The notes beneath the pieces are model-generated. The model had not been told where the DNA came from and searched no databases. It worked only from the letters and a program-made list of their open reading frames with translations. Position numbers and translations under genes: made by a program. From an uncultured Bacteroidales bacterium (lineage in GTDB: Bacteria > Bacteroidota > Bacteroidia > Bacteroidales > Paludibacteraceae), in the NCBI GenBank assembly GCA_900317745.1, contig ONHW01000012.1, forward strand, positions 1 through 64,000: DNA of 64,000 nucleotides. The letters are read 5' to 3'. Positions 7,499 to 17,181 of the stretch are shown piece after piece; positions within the stretch are counted from its first letter, which is position 1; each line of letters opens with the position of its first letter.

Positions 7499-8464
7499 AT
7501 GACAAACATAGAATTATCAAAAGCCATCCGCGAGTTGGCGAAACAGAAGAACGCCGTGATCATGGCGCATTACTACCAGCGCCCTGAGGTGCAGGAGGTG
7601 GCTGATTTCATCGGCGACTCGCTTGCCTTGGCACAAAAAGCCGCCAAGACCGATGCAGATATCATCGTACTGTGCGGTGTACATTTTATGGCAGAGACAG
7701 CCAAGATCCTCTGCCCTGACAAGAAAGTGCTTATCCCCGACGTGAATGCCGGCTGCTCGCTCGCTGACAGCTGCAAGGCTGCTGATCTCAAGGCGTGGAA
7801 AGATGCACACCCGGGATACAAAGTGATCTCATACGTGAACACCTCCGCCGATGTCAAGGCGCTGACGGACATTGTGGTCACTTCGTCGAACGCATTGAAG
7901 ATTGTACAGTCTATCCCAGCCGACCAGCCTGTATTGTTCGGTCCGGATCATAACCTCGGGCACTATATCAGCCAGATGACCGGCCGCAAGATGGCTATCT
8001 GGGACGGCGCTTGCCACGTGCACTCACGTTTCAGCGTTGAGGCACTCATTGCACTCAAGCGCGAACATCCGGATGCACCCGTACTCGCCCACCCCGAGTG
8101 CAAGCAGACTATTCTCACGCTCTCGGATGTAATAGGCTCGACGCAAGCGCTGCTTAACTATGTCAAGTCGCACCCCGACACGCGCAAGTTCATCATTGCT
8201 ACCGAAACAGGCGTGCTCCACGAGATGCAGAAAGCCTGTCCGGAGGCACTCTTCCTGCCCGTTCCGCCCGAAGTGACCGAAGGCGAATCGCTCGCACCGG
8301 ATCAGCATATCGGTTGTATGTGCAACGAGTGCGAGTACATGCGCATGGTTACGTTGGAGAAGTTATACAACTGCCTGCTCAATGAATCACCCGAAGTGAA
8401 CGTCGAGCCTGCTGTTGCCAAACAAGCGATTATACCCATTCAGCGAATGCTTGACTTGTCTTAA
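7499..8464 (+). CDS. nadA: Quinolinate synthase
   Basis: An iron-sulfur enzyme that condenses iminoaspartate with dihydroxyacetone phosphate to quinolinate in NAD biosynthesis. The 321-residue length is usual for the short NadA form. Visible motifs are MAHYYQRPEVQEVADFIGDSL, CGVHFMAETAKIL, DVNAGCSLADSC, TGRKMAIWDGACHVH, HPECKQ and IGCMCNECEYMRM; the cysteines in the second, third and last of these regions hold the 4Fe-4S cluster in known NadA structures. No nadB or nadC is next to it here. It is separated from lpdA only by the 8 bp repeat tract. Confidence 0.96.
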   Translation: MTNIELSKAIRELAKQKNAVIMAHYYQRPEVQEVADFIGDSLALAQKAAKTDADIIVLCGVHFMAETAKILCPDKKVLIPDVNAGCSLADSCKAADLKAWKDAHPGYKVISYVNTSADVKALTDIVVTSSNALKIVQSIPADQPVLFGPDHNLGHYISQMTGRKMAIWDGACHVHSRFSVEALIALKREHPDAPVLAHPECKQTILTLSDVIGSTQALLNYVKSHPDTRKFIIATETGVLHEMQKACPEALFLPVPPEVTEGESLAPDQHIGCMCNECEYMRMVTLEKLYNCLLNESPEVNVEPAVAKQAIIPIQRMLDLS

Positions 8465-8489
8465 CTTTACTACTCGTAATTTACAAAGA

Positions 8490-10127
8490 ATGAACCAACA
8501 CTATTTCACATACTTAAGCAACATCGCTTCCCGCCAGTGGAACGACCCTGCGTTGTCCGATTACGGCGAGGAGCAGCAATACACTTTCGGCGAGATGGCT
8601 GCTACCATCCTTCGCTTGCACCAGTTATTCAAATTATTAGGTATCAAGGAGGGCGACAAGATTGCCCTGTGCGGACGCAACTGCGCCAACTGGGCGGTTG
8701 CCTATCTGGCTATCATGTCCTACAAGGCTGTTGTAGTATCGATCCTGCAGGACTTCAAGGCGGAAGATATCGACCACCTGCTCACGCACTCTGACTCCAA
8801 ACTGCTGTTTGTCGGACCGTATGTGTGGAAAGATCTGTCCGCACAACCATTGTCCGGCATTGAGGCTGCTGTCAATCTGGCAGACTGGAGTTGCCTGCGC
8901 GCCAAGGATGAAGACAAAGTACCTGACGCCGACCTGTTGGAGGCTTCGTTCCGCAAACTCTATCCGAGAGGTATAACGGCTGAGAACTTCCGCTTTGATC
9001 TGGATCCTGACGCCATGTGCCTGATCAACTATACGTCCGGCTCCATGGGTTCGCCCAAAGGTGTGATGCTCAACGGCCGCTCGCTGAGCAACAATGTGGA
9101 GACAGGCATGTCAATGCTGCCCGTCGATCCGGGGCAACGACTCGTATCCATGCTGCCGCTGGCACACATGTTCGGGCAGGTTTGCGAATTTCTCTACCCG
9201 CTCTGCTGCGGAACACATATCTATTTCCTGACCAAGAGCCCTACCCCATCTATCCTGCTCAAAGCATTGCAGGACGTTAAGCCGTATATAGTCGTAACTG
9301 TGCCTCTGGTGATCGAGAAGATCTACAAGAAGAACATCAACCCGCTGCTCTCGCGCAAGGTGATCAAGTTCTTCTGGCGTATACCGCTCACCGGTCCGAT
9401 GATCCGCCGCAAGGTTCGCAAGGCGCTCACCAAGGCGTTTGGCGGCGAACTGCGCTACTTCATCTGCGGCGGTGCACCTATCAGTCCGGACGTAGAGGCT
9501 TGCATGAAAGATATCAAGTTCCCTATCTCTGTCGGCTACGGCATGACGGAGTGCGGACCACTGATCGGCGGTAATCCGCCCAAATACTTTGTCGCCCACT
9601 CAGGCGGCGTACCTGTGCCGAACATGGAAGTGATGATCGACAAACCCAACCAGTACGGCGTAGGCGAGATTCTTGTTCGCGGCGAGAATGTGATGATGGG
9701 TTATTACAAAAACGAGGAAGCAACCATCGCTGCCTTCACCGATGACGGATGGATGCGCACAGGCGATCTCGGATGCATGGATAAGCACAAGAACATCTTC
9801 ATCAAGGGTCGTAACAAGACCATGATCCTCGGTGCTTCAGGGCAAAACATCTATCCCGAGGAGATTGAGGACAAACTCAACAACCTGGAGGGTGTAGGCG
9901 AATCCATCATTGTGGAGCGCGAAGGACGATTAGTAGGTCTCGTTTTCCCCGACGAGCAGACTTCCCGCAAGATGAGCATTGACGATCTGCGCGAGCTGAT
10001 GAAGCAGAACGTAGCCAAGCTCAACAAACTTATCCCGGGTTACTCGCAGGTATCGGACATCGAGCTGAAAGACGAGCCGTTCGAGAAAACCCCGAAGAAG
10101 TCCATCAAACGATTTATGTACAAATAA
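8490..10127 (+). CDS. Long-chain acyl-CoA ligase (AMP-binding family)
   Basis: An adenylate-forming enzyme of the FadD/LC-FACS group that activates fatty acids with ATP and CoA. The start at 8490 (MNQHYFTYL) is chosen because upstream codons overlap nadA. Motifs: P-loop-like YTSGSMGSPKGVML at about residue 170, SMLPLAHMFGQVCEF, VGYGMTECGPLIG (A5), WMRTGDLGCMD (A7), IKGRNKTMILGASGQNIYPEEIE (A8) and the C-terminal catalytic lysine region EKTPKKSIKRF. Length 545 is a little short for FadD but normal in Bacteroidales. It lies 25 bp after nadA and probably shares its transcript. The chain-length preference cannot be read from the sequence. Confidence 0.92.
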   Translation: MNQHYFTYLSNIASRQWNDPALSDYGEEQQYTFGEMAATILRLHQLFKLLGIKEGDKIALCGRNCANWAVAYLAIMSYKAVVVSILQDFKAEDIDHLLTHSDSKLLFVGPYVWKDLSAQPLSGIEAAVNLADWSCLRAKDEDKVPDADLLEASFRKLYPRGITAENFRFDLDPDAMCLINYTSGSMGSPKGVMLNGRSLSNNVETGMSMLPVDPGQRLVSMLPLAHMFGQVCEFLYPLCCGTHIYFLTKSPTPSILLKALQDVKPYIVVTVPLVIEKIYKKNINPLLSRKVIKFFWRIPLTGPMIRRKVRKALTKAFGGELRYFICGGAPISPDVEACMKDIKFPISVGYGMTECGPLIGGNPPKYFVAHSGGVPVPNMEVMIDKPNQYGVGEILVRGENVMMGYYKNEEATIAAFTDDGWMRTGDLGCMDKHKNIFIKGRNKTMILGASGQNIYPEEIEDKLNNLEGVGESIIVEREGRLVGLVFPDEQTSRKMSIDDLRELMKQNVAKLNKLIPGYSQVSDIELKDEPFEKTPKKSIKRFMYK

Positions 10128-10137
10128 AAAAAGTGCC

Positions 10138-10557
10138 TCAGCGGGCACTCAGCGAATCCAGATAGGATTCCAGAATAATGCAGGCGGCTAATTTGTCGAC
10201 CTGCATTTTGTTTTGTCGGTCTTTCTTCTTCATTCCACCGGCGATCATTGCCTGGTGAGCCAAAACGCTGGTAAAACGTTCGTCAAACTCAACGACCGGT
10301 ATATCGGGCAGTTTGCTGCGTATCTGCTGTTCGCAGGCGCGGATAGCAGGAACGGTCTCCGATTCCGACCCGTTCATCTGACGTGGATAGCCGATCACTA
10401 TTATATCGACCTGCTCACGACGCGTATAATCCACAAGCCACGCGAGCAAGCCGCTTGTATCTATCGTAAGCAACGGATTAGCCGTTATGCGGAGCATATC
10501 CGTAACGGCTAATCCTGTGCGTCGCTTACCATAATCGATAGCAAGTATTCTGCCCAT
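10138..10557 (-). CDS. ruvX: Putative pre-16S rRNA nuclease / Holliday junction resolvase-like YqgF
   Basis: A 139-residue RNase H-fold protein. The N-terminal MGRILAIDYGKRRTGLAV carries the first catalytic Asp. IIVIGYPRQMNGSES and VVEFDERFTSVLAHQAM carry the second region, and DKLAACIILESYL the last Asp. YqgF acts in maturation of the 16S rRNA 5' end in E. coli. It is the last gene of the gyrA-TPR-ruvX minus-strand operon; its ATG overlaps the TPR gene stop by one base (TAATG), suggesting translational coupling. The plus-strand acyl-CoA ligase converges on it with a 10 bp gap and no clear terminator. Confidence 0.93.
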   Translation of the reverse strand: MGRILAIDYGKRRTGLAVTDMLRITANPLLTIDTSGLLAWLVDYTRREQVDIIVIGYPRQMNGSESETVPAIRACEQQIRSKLPDIPVVEFDERFTSVLAHQAMIAGGMKKKDRQNKMQVDKLAACIILESYLDSLSAR

Positions 10558-11798
10558 TAATAGTTCTGCATTTCGGCAGACAGAGCCTCATATTCCTTAT
10601 CCATGTGCAGGCGATAGTAGCACTGACGCAATGCGCGAGCGTACGACATATCACCGGGTGCCAGTTCGTGTGCCTTCTCGTAGTACGGCAAGGCGAGCTT
10701 GAGCACCTCATCGCTTTTCTTCTTGACAGCCATGTACTCTTTCTGCGAGAGATTGTCTGTTCCCTCCAGCATGACAGTAGCCTTGTCGGAATAAGCATAA
10801 GCGTAGTTCAGATAATACTCGGGGTTCTTCGGGTCCATGGAGATAGCCTTGTCGAAGAACACGAAGGCCTCATCAAACCGACGGAGTGTACTGAGCAGCG
10901 TAGCTTTGGTATGGAAATACTGTGCCTGCGAAGGATCGCTCTCGATAGCCTTGTCAAGGTAGGCGATAGCGCCCAGTGTATCTTTCGACTGAACGAGATC
11001 GTTGATCATGTTCTGAATGAACCAGGGCTCTTTCGGGAACTTCTCAACAGCCTCAGCCAGCTTGGCTTTGGCGATCTCGGGCTGACCTTTCTGCTTGTAC
11101 AGGTCATAGAAATACTGGTAAGCCGTAACCTCATGAGCCGGATCAGCGGCTATACGCTCAGCCATCTTCAGCGCCTCATCGAATGCCTTGGCACGGTAGT
11201 AGTACGACAGAGAATAACTCATGTACTGGTAGTACGTGGTATCTTTCGGCAACTTAGCCTGCAGTTTCGGATCCTGCATCATAGCCAGGTCGGGGATATC
11301 GCAATGCATCTTGAACGCATTGGCTACGCCCAGATCGTCGTTCTGCTCAGCCAGATACGAAGCATAGATAGCCAGATCCTGCCTCTGGAAATACTCCACA
11401 ATAGCCTCGGCAATCTTCTTGCGGGTCTTCAGGTCGTACTTGGGTTTTCCCTTCTTGTCATAAACGGGCACCATAGCCAGTGAGTCGGCTACGAGCCAGT
11501 AGTTGATACTCTCCTCAACGGCTGCACCTTTGGCTGCGTTGTCAACAGTCTGACCCATCTGACCCATCAGCCAGATATTCTCGTTCTGCTTGTTGCCAAT
11601 CAAGCCGGCTACGTACCAGGTCTCAGCCAGATTCTTGGTTTCCTCGTTCTCCAGAGCAGGCTTGATAGCTGCACGTGCTCCATCGAAGTCGGGAGTCTCT
11701 TGCATGGCAAGGTTCTTAGCTGTACGGATAGCAGATTTCTGTGCAAAGCAGCCGGTGCTTATCAGCATCAATGCTGCCAGAAAAATTGATTTTTTCAT
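10557..11798 (-). CDS. Secreted tetratricopeptide repeat protein
   Basis: A 413-residue protein with an N-terminal signal peptide (MKKSIFLAALMLISTGCFA-Q, signal peptidase I or possibly a lipoprotein Cys at 17). Several TPR units follow over the C-terminal two thirds, for example DEALKMAERIAADP, IAKAKLAEAVEKFP, AIAYLDKAIESDPSQAQYFHTKATLL, DEAFVFFDKAISMDPKNPEYY and PYYEKAHELAPGDMSYA. It is a periplasmic scaffold of unknown partner. It lies between gyrA and ruvX, an arrangement I recall as common in Bacteroidales; the functional link is unknown. Confidence 0.88.
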   Translation of the reverse strand: MKKSIFLAALMLISTGCFAQKSAIRTAKNLAMQETPDFDGARAAIKPALENEETKNLAETWYVAGLIGNKQNENIWLMGQMGQTVDNAAKGAAVEESINYWLVADSLAMVPVYDKKGKPKYDLKTRKKIAEAIVEYFQRQDLAIYASYLAEQNDDLGVANAFKMHCDIPDLAMMQDPKLQAKLPKDTTYYQYMSYSLSYYYRAKAFDEALKMAERIAADPAHEVTAYQYFYDLYKQKGQPEIAKAKLAEAVEKFPKEPWFIQNMINDLVQSKDTLGAIAYLDKAIESDPSQAQYFHTKATLLSTLRRFDEAFVFFDKAISMDPKNPEYYLNYAYAYSDKATVMLEGTDNLSQKEYMAVKKKSDEVLKLALPYYEKAHELAPGDMSYARALRQCYYRLHMDKEYEALSAEMQNY

Positions 11799-11809
11799 TG
11801 TCGTATTGT

Positions 11810-14392
11810 TTATTCGTTATTCTGTTCTACGTTTTCCGGAGTTTCTGAAGGTTCACCGTTCTCGCCATTAAGCGCAGTGTCACCATTCTGTTCCTCTTCT
11901 TCCTTCGGCACTACGCAACCGAACATCAGTACGTCGTTGCGCTTCTGCAGTTCGATCAGTTTGACGCCTTGCGTTGCGCGACCTTGTACGCGAATGCTGT
12001 CCATTGCCATGCGGATGGCTGTTCCGCTCTTGGTAATAAGCATCAGGTCTTCGTCGTCCTGTACAGCGTGCAGACCTACCAGCGAACCGGTCTTGTCGGT
12101 CAGAGCCATGGTCTTTACGCCCTTGCCGCCACGGTTGGTGATGCGGTAGATAGGCTCGCCGTTCTCGTCGTCAAGGGCGGTACGCTTGCCAAAGCCCTTC
12201 TCCGAAATAACAAGAACTGTATCCTCACTATTACTATCTACACAAATCATGCCAATTGCGTGATCTTGGCCATCTTCGTCTAATTTTATTGCACGAACAC
12301 CCGTTGCAGTACGTCCCATAGGACGAACTGTATTCTCCGGGAAACGTACCACTTTGCCGTTGGAGGATGCGATGAGCATCTGGCTCTCGCCATCGGTCAG
12401 CGCTACGCTGATCAGGCTGTCGCCATCGCGCAGACCAAGGGCAATGATACCGTTCGTACGCGGACGGCTGTAATCCTCCAGTGTGGTCTTCTTCATCAAG
12501 CCGTTGCGGGTTGCAAAGATCAGGTAGTGGTTCTTCACATATTCGGGATCGTTCAGACCCTTGACATTGATGAACGCACACACTTTCTCATCTTTTTGCA
12601 GACTGATTACGTTCTGCATTGCACGTCCCTTCGACTGACGGTTGCCTTCCGGCAGTTCATATACCTTGATCCAGTACAGACGGCCGAGCGTGGTGAAGAA
12701 CATCATGGTCGAGTGCATAGACGCGGTGTGAACGTACTCGATAAAGTCCTCGTCACGTGTGTTGCTTGCCTTGGAGCCTATGCCGCCGCGACCCTGCTGA
12801 CGGAAGTCTGCCAGCGGTGTACGCTTGATATAGCCCAGGTGTGAGATGGTGATCACCATGTCGTCGTCGGCATACATATCTTCGGGGTTGAACTCCGTAG
12901 CCATCTTTACGATACGTGTACGGCGCTCGTCGGCATACTTGTCCTTGAGCTCCTGCAACTCGCCGGCTATCAGTTCGTAGCGCAGGCTCTCGTTGGCGAG
13001 CAGGTCGTTCAAGTGGGCAATCTCTTTTTCAAGTTCGGCATACTCGGCTTTCAACTCGTCGATACGCAAGCCGGTGAGCGATGCCAAACGCATCTCAACG
13101 ATAGCCTTGCTCTGCGGCGCATCCAGGCCGAAGCGAGCCTCGAGGTTAGTCTGGGCGTCGGCAGGTGTACGGCTGCCGCGGATGATCTTAACCACCTCAT
13201 CGATATTATCGACGGCGATGATCAAGCCCTCCAAGATATGTGCGCGCTCCTGTGCTTTCTTCAGCAGGAAACGTGTACGGCGTGTCACAACGTCCATACG
13301 GTGCTCGATAAAGTTGCGCACCAGGTCTTTCAGGTTCAAGAGCATCGGGCGACCTTTCACCAATGCGATATTGTTGACCGCAAACGAGCTCTGCAGGGCG
13401 GTGAACTTGTACAGTTTGTTCAGCACCACCTGTGCGTTGGCGTCGCGCTTGATATCAATCACGATACGTATATCGCGCTTCGATTGGTCGCTGATATCGG
13501 TTATGCCCTCAATGCGCTTGTCGTCCACCAGAGCGGCGATGTTCGACACCAGATCAGACTTAACCACTCCGTACGGCAGTTCGGTAATGATGATATGCTC
13601 GCGACCGTTGTTGTCGGTCTCGATATCGGCATTCGAACGGATGATCACGCGTCCGCGACCTGTCTCATACGCGTCACGCACACCCTGATAGCCGTATATC
13701 GTACCGCCTGTCGGGAAGTCCGGCGCCTTGATGTACTCCATCAGGTCGCTCACGGTGATCTCTTCGGTCTCGGGATTAGCGATACGTGCCTCGATGTTTC
13801 GGATATATGCCAGACAGCCGTCAATCACCTCGCCCAGGTTGTGCGTCGGCATATTCGTAGCCATACCTACGGCTATACCGCTTGCACCGTTCACCAGCAG
13901 GTTCGGGAATCGTGTAGGCAGCACGGTCGGCTCACGACGGCTGTCGTCGTAGTTGAGCTGCATATCTACGGTATCTTTGTCGATATCGTTCAGCATCTCT
14001 TCTGCCAACTTCTCCAATCGCGCCTCGGTGTAACGCATGGCAGCCGGACTGTCGCCGTCCACACTACCGAAGTTACCCTGACCATATACCAGCGGATAAC
14101 GCATCGCCCACGGTTGTGCCAGACGAACCAGTGTGCCGTATATACTGCTGTCGCCGTGCGGGTGGTACTTACCCATTACCTCGCCGACGATTGCTGCACT
14201 TTTCTTTGTAGGTTTGTCGCTCGTGTTACCCATATCCCACATCGCGTACAACACGCGGCGGTGAACGGGCTTGAAGCCGTCACGCACGTCGGGCAACGCA
14301 CGGGATACAATCACACTCATGGAATAATCGATGTAAGAGGTTCGCATCTCTTCATCAATCTTCACAGGAATAATTCTGTCTTCTGTAATCAT
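11810..14392 (-). CDS. gyrA: DNA gyrase subunit A
   Basis: The breakage-reunion subunit of type II topoisomerase that introduces negative supercoils with GyrB. Length 860. The N-terminal core has SMSVIVSRALPDVRDGFKPVHRR, the quinolone-determining region GKYHPHGDSSIYGTLVRLAQ with Ser and a downstream Ile, and the catalytic tyrosine in AAMRYTEARL. GyrA-box-like and beta-pinwheel C-terminal repeats follow (QQGRGGIG, NGKVVRF, GRTATGVRAIKL, GRATQGVKLIEL), ending in an acidic tail rich in E and N. It heads an operon with the TPR and ruvX genes. Its leader, about 170 nt, contains an 11 bp-period array. Confidence 0.98.
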   Translation of the reverse strand: MITEDRIIPVKIDEEMRTSYIDYSMSVIVSRALPDVRDGFKPVHRRVLYAMWDMGNTSDKPTKKSAAIVGEVMGKYHPHGDSSIYGTLVRLAQPWAMRYPLVYGQGNFGSVDGDSPAAMRYTEARLEKLAEEMLNDIDKDTVDMQLNYDDSRREPTVLPTRFPNLLVNGASGIAVGMATNMPTHNLGEVIDGCLAYIRNIEARIANPETEEITVSDLMEYIKAPDFPTGGTIYGYQGVRDAYETGRGRVIIRSNADIETDNNGREHIIITELPYGVVKSDLVSNIAALVDDKRIEGITDISDQSKRDIRIVIDIKRDANAQVVLNKLYKFTALQSSFAVNNIALVKGRPMLLNLKDLVRNFIEHRMDVVTRRTRFLLKKAQERAHILEGLIIAVDNIDEVVKIIRGSRTPADAQTNLEARFGLDAPQSKAIVEMRLASLTGLRIDELKAEYAELEKEIAHLNDLLANESLRYELIAGELQELKDKYADERRTRIVKMATEFNPEDMYADDDMVITISHLGYIKRTPLADFRQQGRGGIGSKASNTRDEDFIEYVHTASMHSTMMFFTTLGRLYWIKVYELPEGNRQSKGRAMQNVISLQKDEKVCAFINVKGLNDPEYVKNHYLIFATRNGLMKKTTLEDYSRPRTNGIIALGLRDGDSLISVALTDGESQMLIASSNGKVVRFPENTVRPMGRTATGVRAIKLDEDGQDHAIGMICVDSNSEDTVLVISEKGFGKRTALDDENGEPIYRITNRGGKGVKTMALTDKTGSLVGLHAVQDDEDLMLITKSGTAIRMAMDSIRVQGRATQGVKLIELQKRNDVLMFGCVVPKEEEEQNGDTALNGENGEPSETPENVEQNNE

Positions 14393-14446
14393 TGTATTGT
14401 TTTGTTTATATTTTCTTCACTTGGTTTCGGAATTTCGTTCCGTTCG

Positions 14447-14490
14447 ATCGGGGGTTTATCGGGGGAATATCGAGGGAATATCGAGAGTGA
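14447..14490. repeat. 11 bp-period array in the gyrA leader (4 units)
   Basis: Units on the plus strand: ATCGGGGGTTT, ATCGGGGGAAT, ATCGAGGGAAT, ATCGAGAGTGA. The CG step recurs exactly every 11 bp, as in the arrays at 31241, 42486 and 53382. It is transcribed as part of the gyrA mRNA leader if the promoter at 14569-14600 is used. Confidence 0.75.
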
Positions 14491-14568
14491 TTGGTTATTT
14501 CTTTACTCCTATGCCCTATTCGGACGCTATCCTCTGCCGTAAAACTTTCATTTTTTCCAAAAACCGTA

Positions 14569-14600
14569 CAAAGATAACAAAAAAATTTGATATTTGCAAA
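14569..14600 (-). promoter_or_regulatory. Bacteroidota promoter for gyrA
   Basis: Minus strand: TTTG (14600-14597), 20 bp spacer, TATCTTTG (14576-14569). The predicted transcript has a leader of about 170 nt to the gyrA ATG at 14392. Confidence 0.85.
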
Positions 14601-14795
14601 TCTTTGACGCATTTTTTTGCATTTTGGCGCATTTTTAATAAAAATAGTGTACATGTCGGTAGCAATCGCCGATGCGCGTATATCGCACGTAACGCGCAGA
14701 AACAGCGATTTTCACTACAGACTGCACTACGCGCGCTCACGCGCGCACAAAATTATTAAGGTGGCATACATTTCGGAATACACCAAATAGCAACA
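14601..14795. other. Intergenic DNA between gyrA promoter and GH3 terminator
   Basis: No gene is seen. The stretch has GCATTTTTTTGCA-like AT-rich sequence next to the gyrA promoter, then GC-rich alternation, including a GCGCGCTCACGCGCGC hairpin near 14730-14746. Confidence 0.4.
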
Positions 14796-14819
14796 GCGCC
14801 CGGCTGATTGACCGGGCGC
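14796..14819 (-). terminator. Hairpin terminator after the GH3 gene
   Basis: An 8 bp GC stem, GCGCCCGG (14796-14803) and CCGGGCGC (14812-14819), with an 8 nt loop, 22 bp after the GH3 stop. The minus-strand continuation is TGTTGCTATTTGG, so the U-tract is weak. Confidence 0.65.
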
Positions 14820-14841
14820 CATAACTATTACCTGACAACGG

Positions 14842-17154
14842 TTAAAACAGGTTGTAGGCCACCTCCGAGTGAATGGCATCGGCGGCTGTGCCGACCATCA
14901 GTTTGTACGCACCTTTGCCGGTTACCCACTTATGGACATCCGCATCGAAGTATTGGAACATCTGCTCAGTCAGGTTGAACTCCACAACCTGCTCTTCGCA
15001 GGGCTGCAGGCTGACCTTGCGGAACGCCTTGAGTTCCTTGACAGGACGAGCAACAACAGGCTTCTGCGGCGCAACGTACAATTGCACAACCTGCTTGCCG
15101 GCACGTGTGCCCGTGTTGCGAATGCTGACGCGCAGCGTATTGCCGCTGAGCGTGGCTTTGCCCATGGCAAATGTTGTGTAACTCAATCCGTGACCGAAGG
15201 CAAACAACGGCTTTACCCGCGGCGGAACGATAGAATAGGTCTTGCCGGACGTAGTATATACAAGCGGTTTCTTGCTGCCATAAAGGTCGGCATAGCGGTA
15301 GCCGACGAACAGATCTTCCTTATACTCCACCTCGTTGTTCACACCGGGATAGGCAATAGCGCCGTACTGATGCGCCGGATAATCCTCCAGCGCAGGCATG
15401 ATAGTGAACGGCAGGTGACCTGAGGGATTAACATCGCCGAACAGAACATCTGCCAGAGCGTGACCTGTCTCCGAACCATTGAACCACGCCTGTACGAGTG
15501 CGGGCACCTGCTTGAGCCACGGCATAGCGTAGGCGTTACCGCTGAGGATAACTACTGCCAGATTGCTGTTGGCTTTAGCCAGGGCGCTAATGATTTCGTC
15601 CTGACCGTACGGCAAGTTGTATTGCAACCGGTCGTAACTCTCCGAGTCCTGGTGGTCGGCTTTGTTCAGTCCGCCGATGAACAGTACGACATCCGCCTCT
15701 TTGGCAGCAGCCACGGCTTCGGCTGTGAGTTCGGCAGGTGTGCGGCTGTCGCGCAAGTCCTGACCGGTAGTCACACCGTTGTACTCGCCGCCAATGTCGC
15801 CAACGTAGCCGCGTACATAACGTACCTCGGCACCCGCTTGTGCGGCGCGCTCGCGTATGCCCTGCAGGGGAGAAATCTCGTACTTCGCCTTGAGCGAACT
15901 GGAGCCTCCGCCTACAGTCATCTGTTTGATGGCATTTTCACCTACCACAAGGATAGTCTTCTTGTCCTGAGCAATCGGGAGCACAGGTTGGGCGGTTTTC
16001 TTCTTGCCTACCGGATCGTTCTTGAGCAGAACGATACCTTCACCGGCTATCTGCCTTGCAGCCGCAATATGTGCATCGGAGCAGAGCGAGCCAAAGCCTT
16101 TGTTCGGGTTCATTGATGAACGGAAAATCAGCCGCAGCACGTTGCGCACCTTGTCATCGAGTTCCTTGGTACCGACCTCGCCGCTTTGGATTTTCTTCAG
16201 GTAGGGCAAGGCAAGATAATACACGTCATAGGAGTTCGAGCGGCCTTCGGTCAGTCCGTCGGTCCACGAGCCGAACTCCAGATCCAAGCCGTTGCGGATA
16301 GCTTCATCGGTATTGCTCACGCCACCCCAATCGGAGATAACCGCTCCGTTGAATCCCCACTCGCCGCGAAGTATATCCACGAGCAAACGGTGGTTGTGGC
16401 AGGCGTACTGTCCCCAAATACGGTTGTACGCGCCCATTATGCTCCATGACTGACCTTCTTGCACAGCGGCTTTGAAGGCCGGCAGATAGATCTCGTAGAG
16501 TGCGCGATCGCTGAGGTTGACGTTTACCACGTGACGTCCGTCCTCCTGATTGTTAAGCGCAAAGTGCTTGACGCAGGTAGCCACGCCGTTCTGTTGCACG
16601 CCGCGGATGTACGGCACAACCATCGTAGCCGACAAACAGGGATCTTCGCCCATATACTCGAAGTTTCGCCCGTTGAGCGGTGTGCGGTAGATATTCACGC
16701 CGGGTCCGAGCAACACCTGTTTGTTGCGATAGAGTGCTTCCTCTCCGATACTCTTGCCGTAGAGGAGTGACAGATCAGTATTCCACGTTGCAGCCAGACT
16801 CGTGAGTGCCGGGAAAGCGATACAACTGTCGTTCGTCCAGCCCGCCTGATCCCATTCGTCCCATTTGACCTCGGCGCGTATGCCGTGAGGGCCGTCGGTG
16901 CACCATAGTCCGGGGATACCCAGACGCGCCACACCTGGCGACGAGAACTTGCTCTGCGCATGAATGACGGCAATCTTTTCAGCAAGCGTCATGCGGCTGA
17001 GTGCGTCCTCTACACGCTGTTCGATAGGAGCCTTGGTGTCAAGATACAGTTGTGCGCGCACAGGCAGCGCACACAGCAACAGTGCTACAGCAAAAAGAAA
17101 AAGGTGATTGAAGGGGGCTGTAACATGGAGAATTTGTTGATTGAAATGATTCAT
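14842..17154 (-). CDS. Glycoside hydrolase family 3, beta-glucosidase/xylosidase type
   Basis: A secreted or periplasmic glycosidase of 770 residues that removes non-reducing terminal sugars, probably beta-glucosides. A signal peptide (about 1-34, LLLCALPVRAQ) is followed by the GH3 N-terminal barrel (RLGIPGLWCTDGPHGIR, GPGVNIYRTPLNGRNFEYMGEDP, CVKHFALNNQE, and the nucleophile Asp in NGAVISDWGG). Next are the GH3 C-terminal domain (AGEGIVLLKNDP, VVGENAIKQMTVGGGSS) and an Fn3-like domain (ALSGNTLRVSIRNTGTRAGKQVVQLYV). It is the last gene of the operon M49 peptidase - aroA-like - GH3, 27 bp after the aroA-like gene. The substrate is not fixed by the sequence. Confidence 0.95.
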   Translation of the reverse strand: MNHFNQQILHVTAPFNHLFLFAVALLLCALPVRAQLYLDTKAPIEQRVEDALSRMTLAEKIAVIHAQSKFSSPGVARLGIPGLWCTDGPHGIRAEVKWDEWDQAGWTNDSCIAFPALTSLAATWNTDLSLLYGKSIGEEALYRNKQVLLGPGVNIYRTPLNGRNFEYMGEDPCLSATMVVPYIRGVQQNGVATCVKHFALNNQEDGRHVVNVNLSDRALYEIYLPAFKAAVQEGQSWSIMGAYNRIWGQYACHNHRLLVDILRGEWGFNGAVISDWGGVSNTDEAIRNGLDLEFGSWTDGLTEGRSNSYDVYYLALPYLKKIQSGEVGTKELDDKVRNVLRLIFRSSMNPNKGFGSLCSDAHIAAARQIAGEGIVLLKNDPVGKKKTAQPVLPIAQDKKTILVVGENAIKQMTVGGGSSSLKAKYEISPLQGIRERAAQAGAEVRYVRGYVGDIGGEYNGVTTGQDLRDSRTPAELTAEAVAAAKEADVVLFIGGLNKADHQDSESYDRLQYNLPYGQDEIISALAKANSNLAVVILSGNAYAMPWLKQVPALVQAWFNGSETGHALADVLFGDVNPSGHLPFTIMPALEDYPAHQYGAIAYPGVNNEVEYKEDLFVGYRYADLYGSKKPLVYTTSGKTYSIVPPRVKPLFAFGHGLSYTTFAMGKATLSGNTLRVSIRNTGTRAGKQVVQLYVAPQKPVVARPVKELKAFRKVSLQPCEEQVVEFNLTEQMFQYFDADVHKWVTGKGAYKLMVGTAADAIHSEVAYNLF

Positions 17155-17181
17155 AACAGTGTATTACAAACGACTTATAAT

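Noticed and set aside
13013-14542. 509-codon plus-strand frame opposite gyrA
   Set aside because: It overlaps the conserved gyrA core entirely and shows no domain; gyrA codon pattern explains it.
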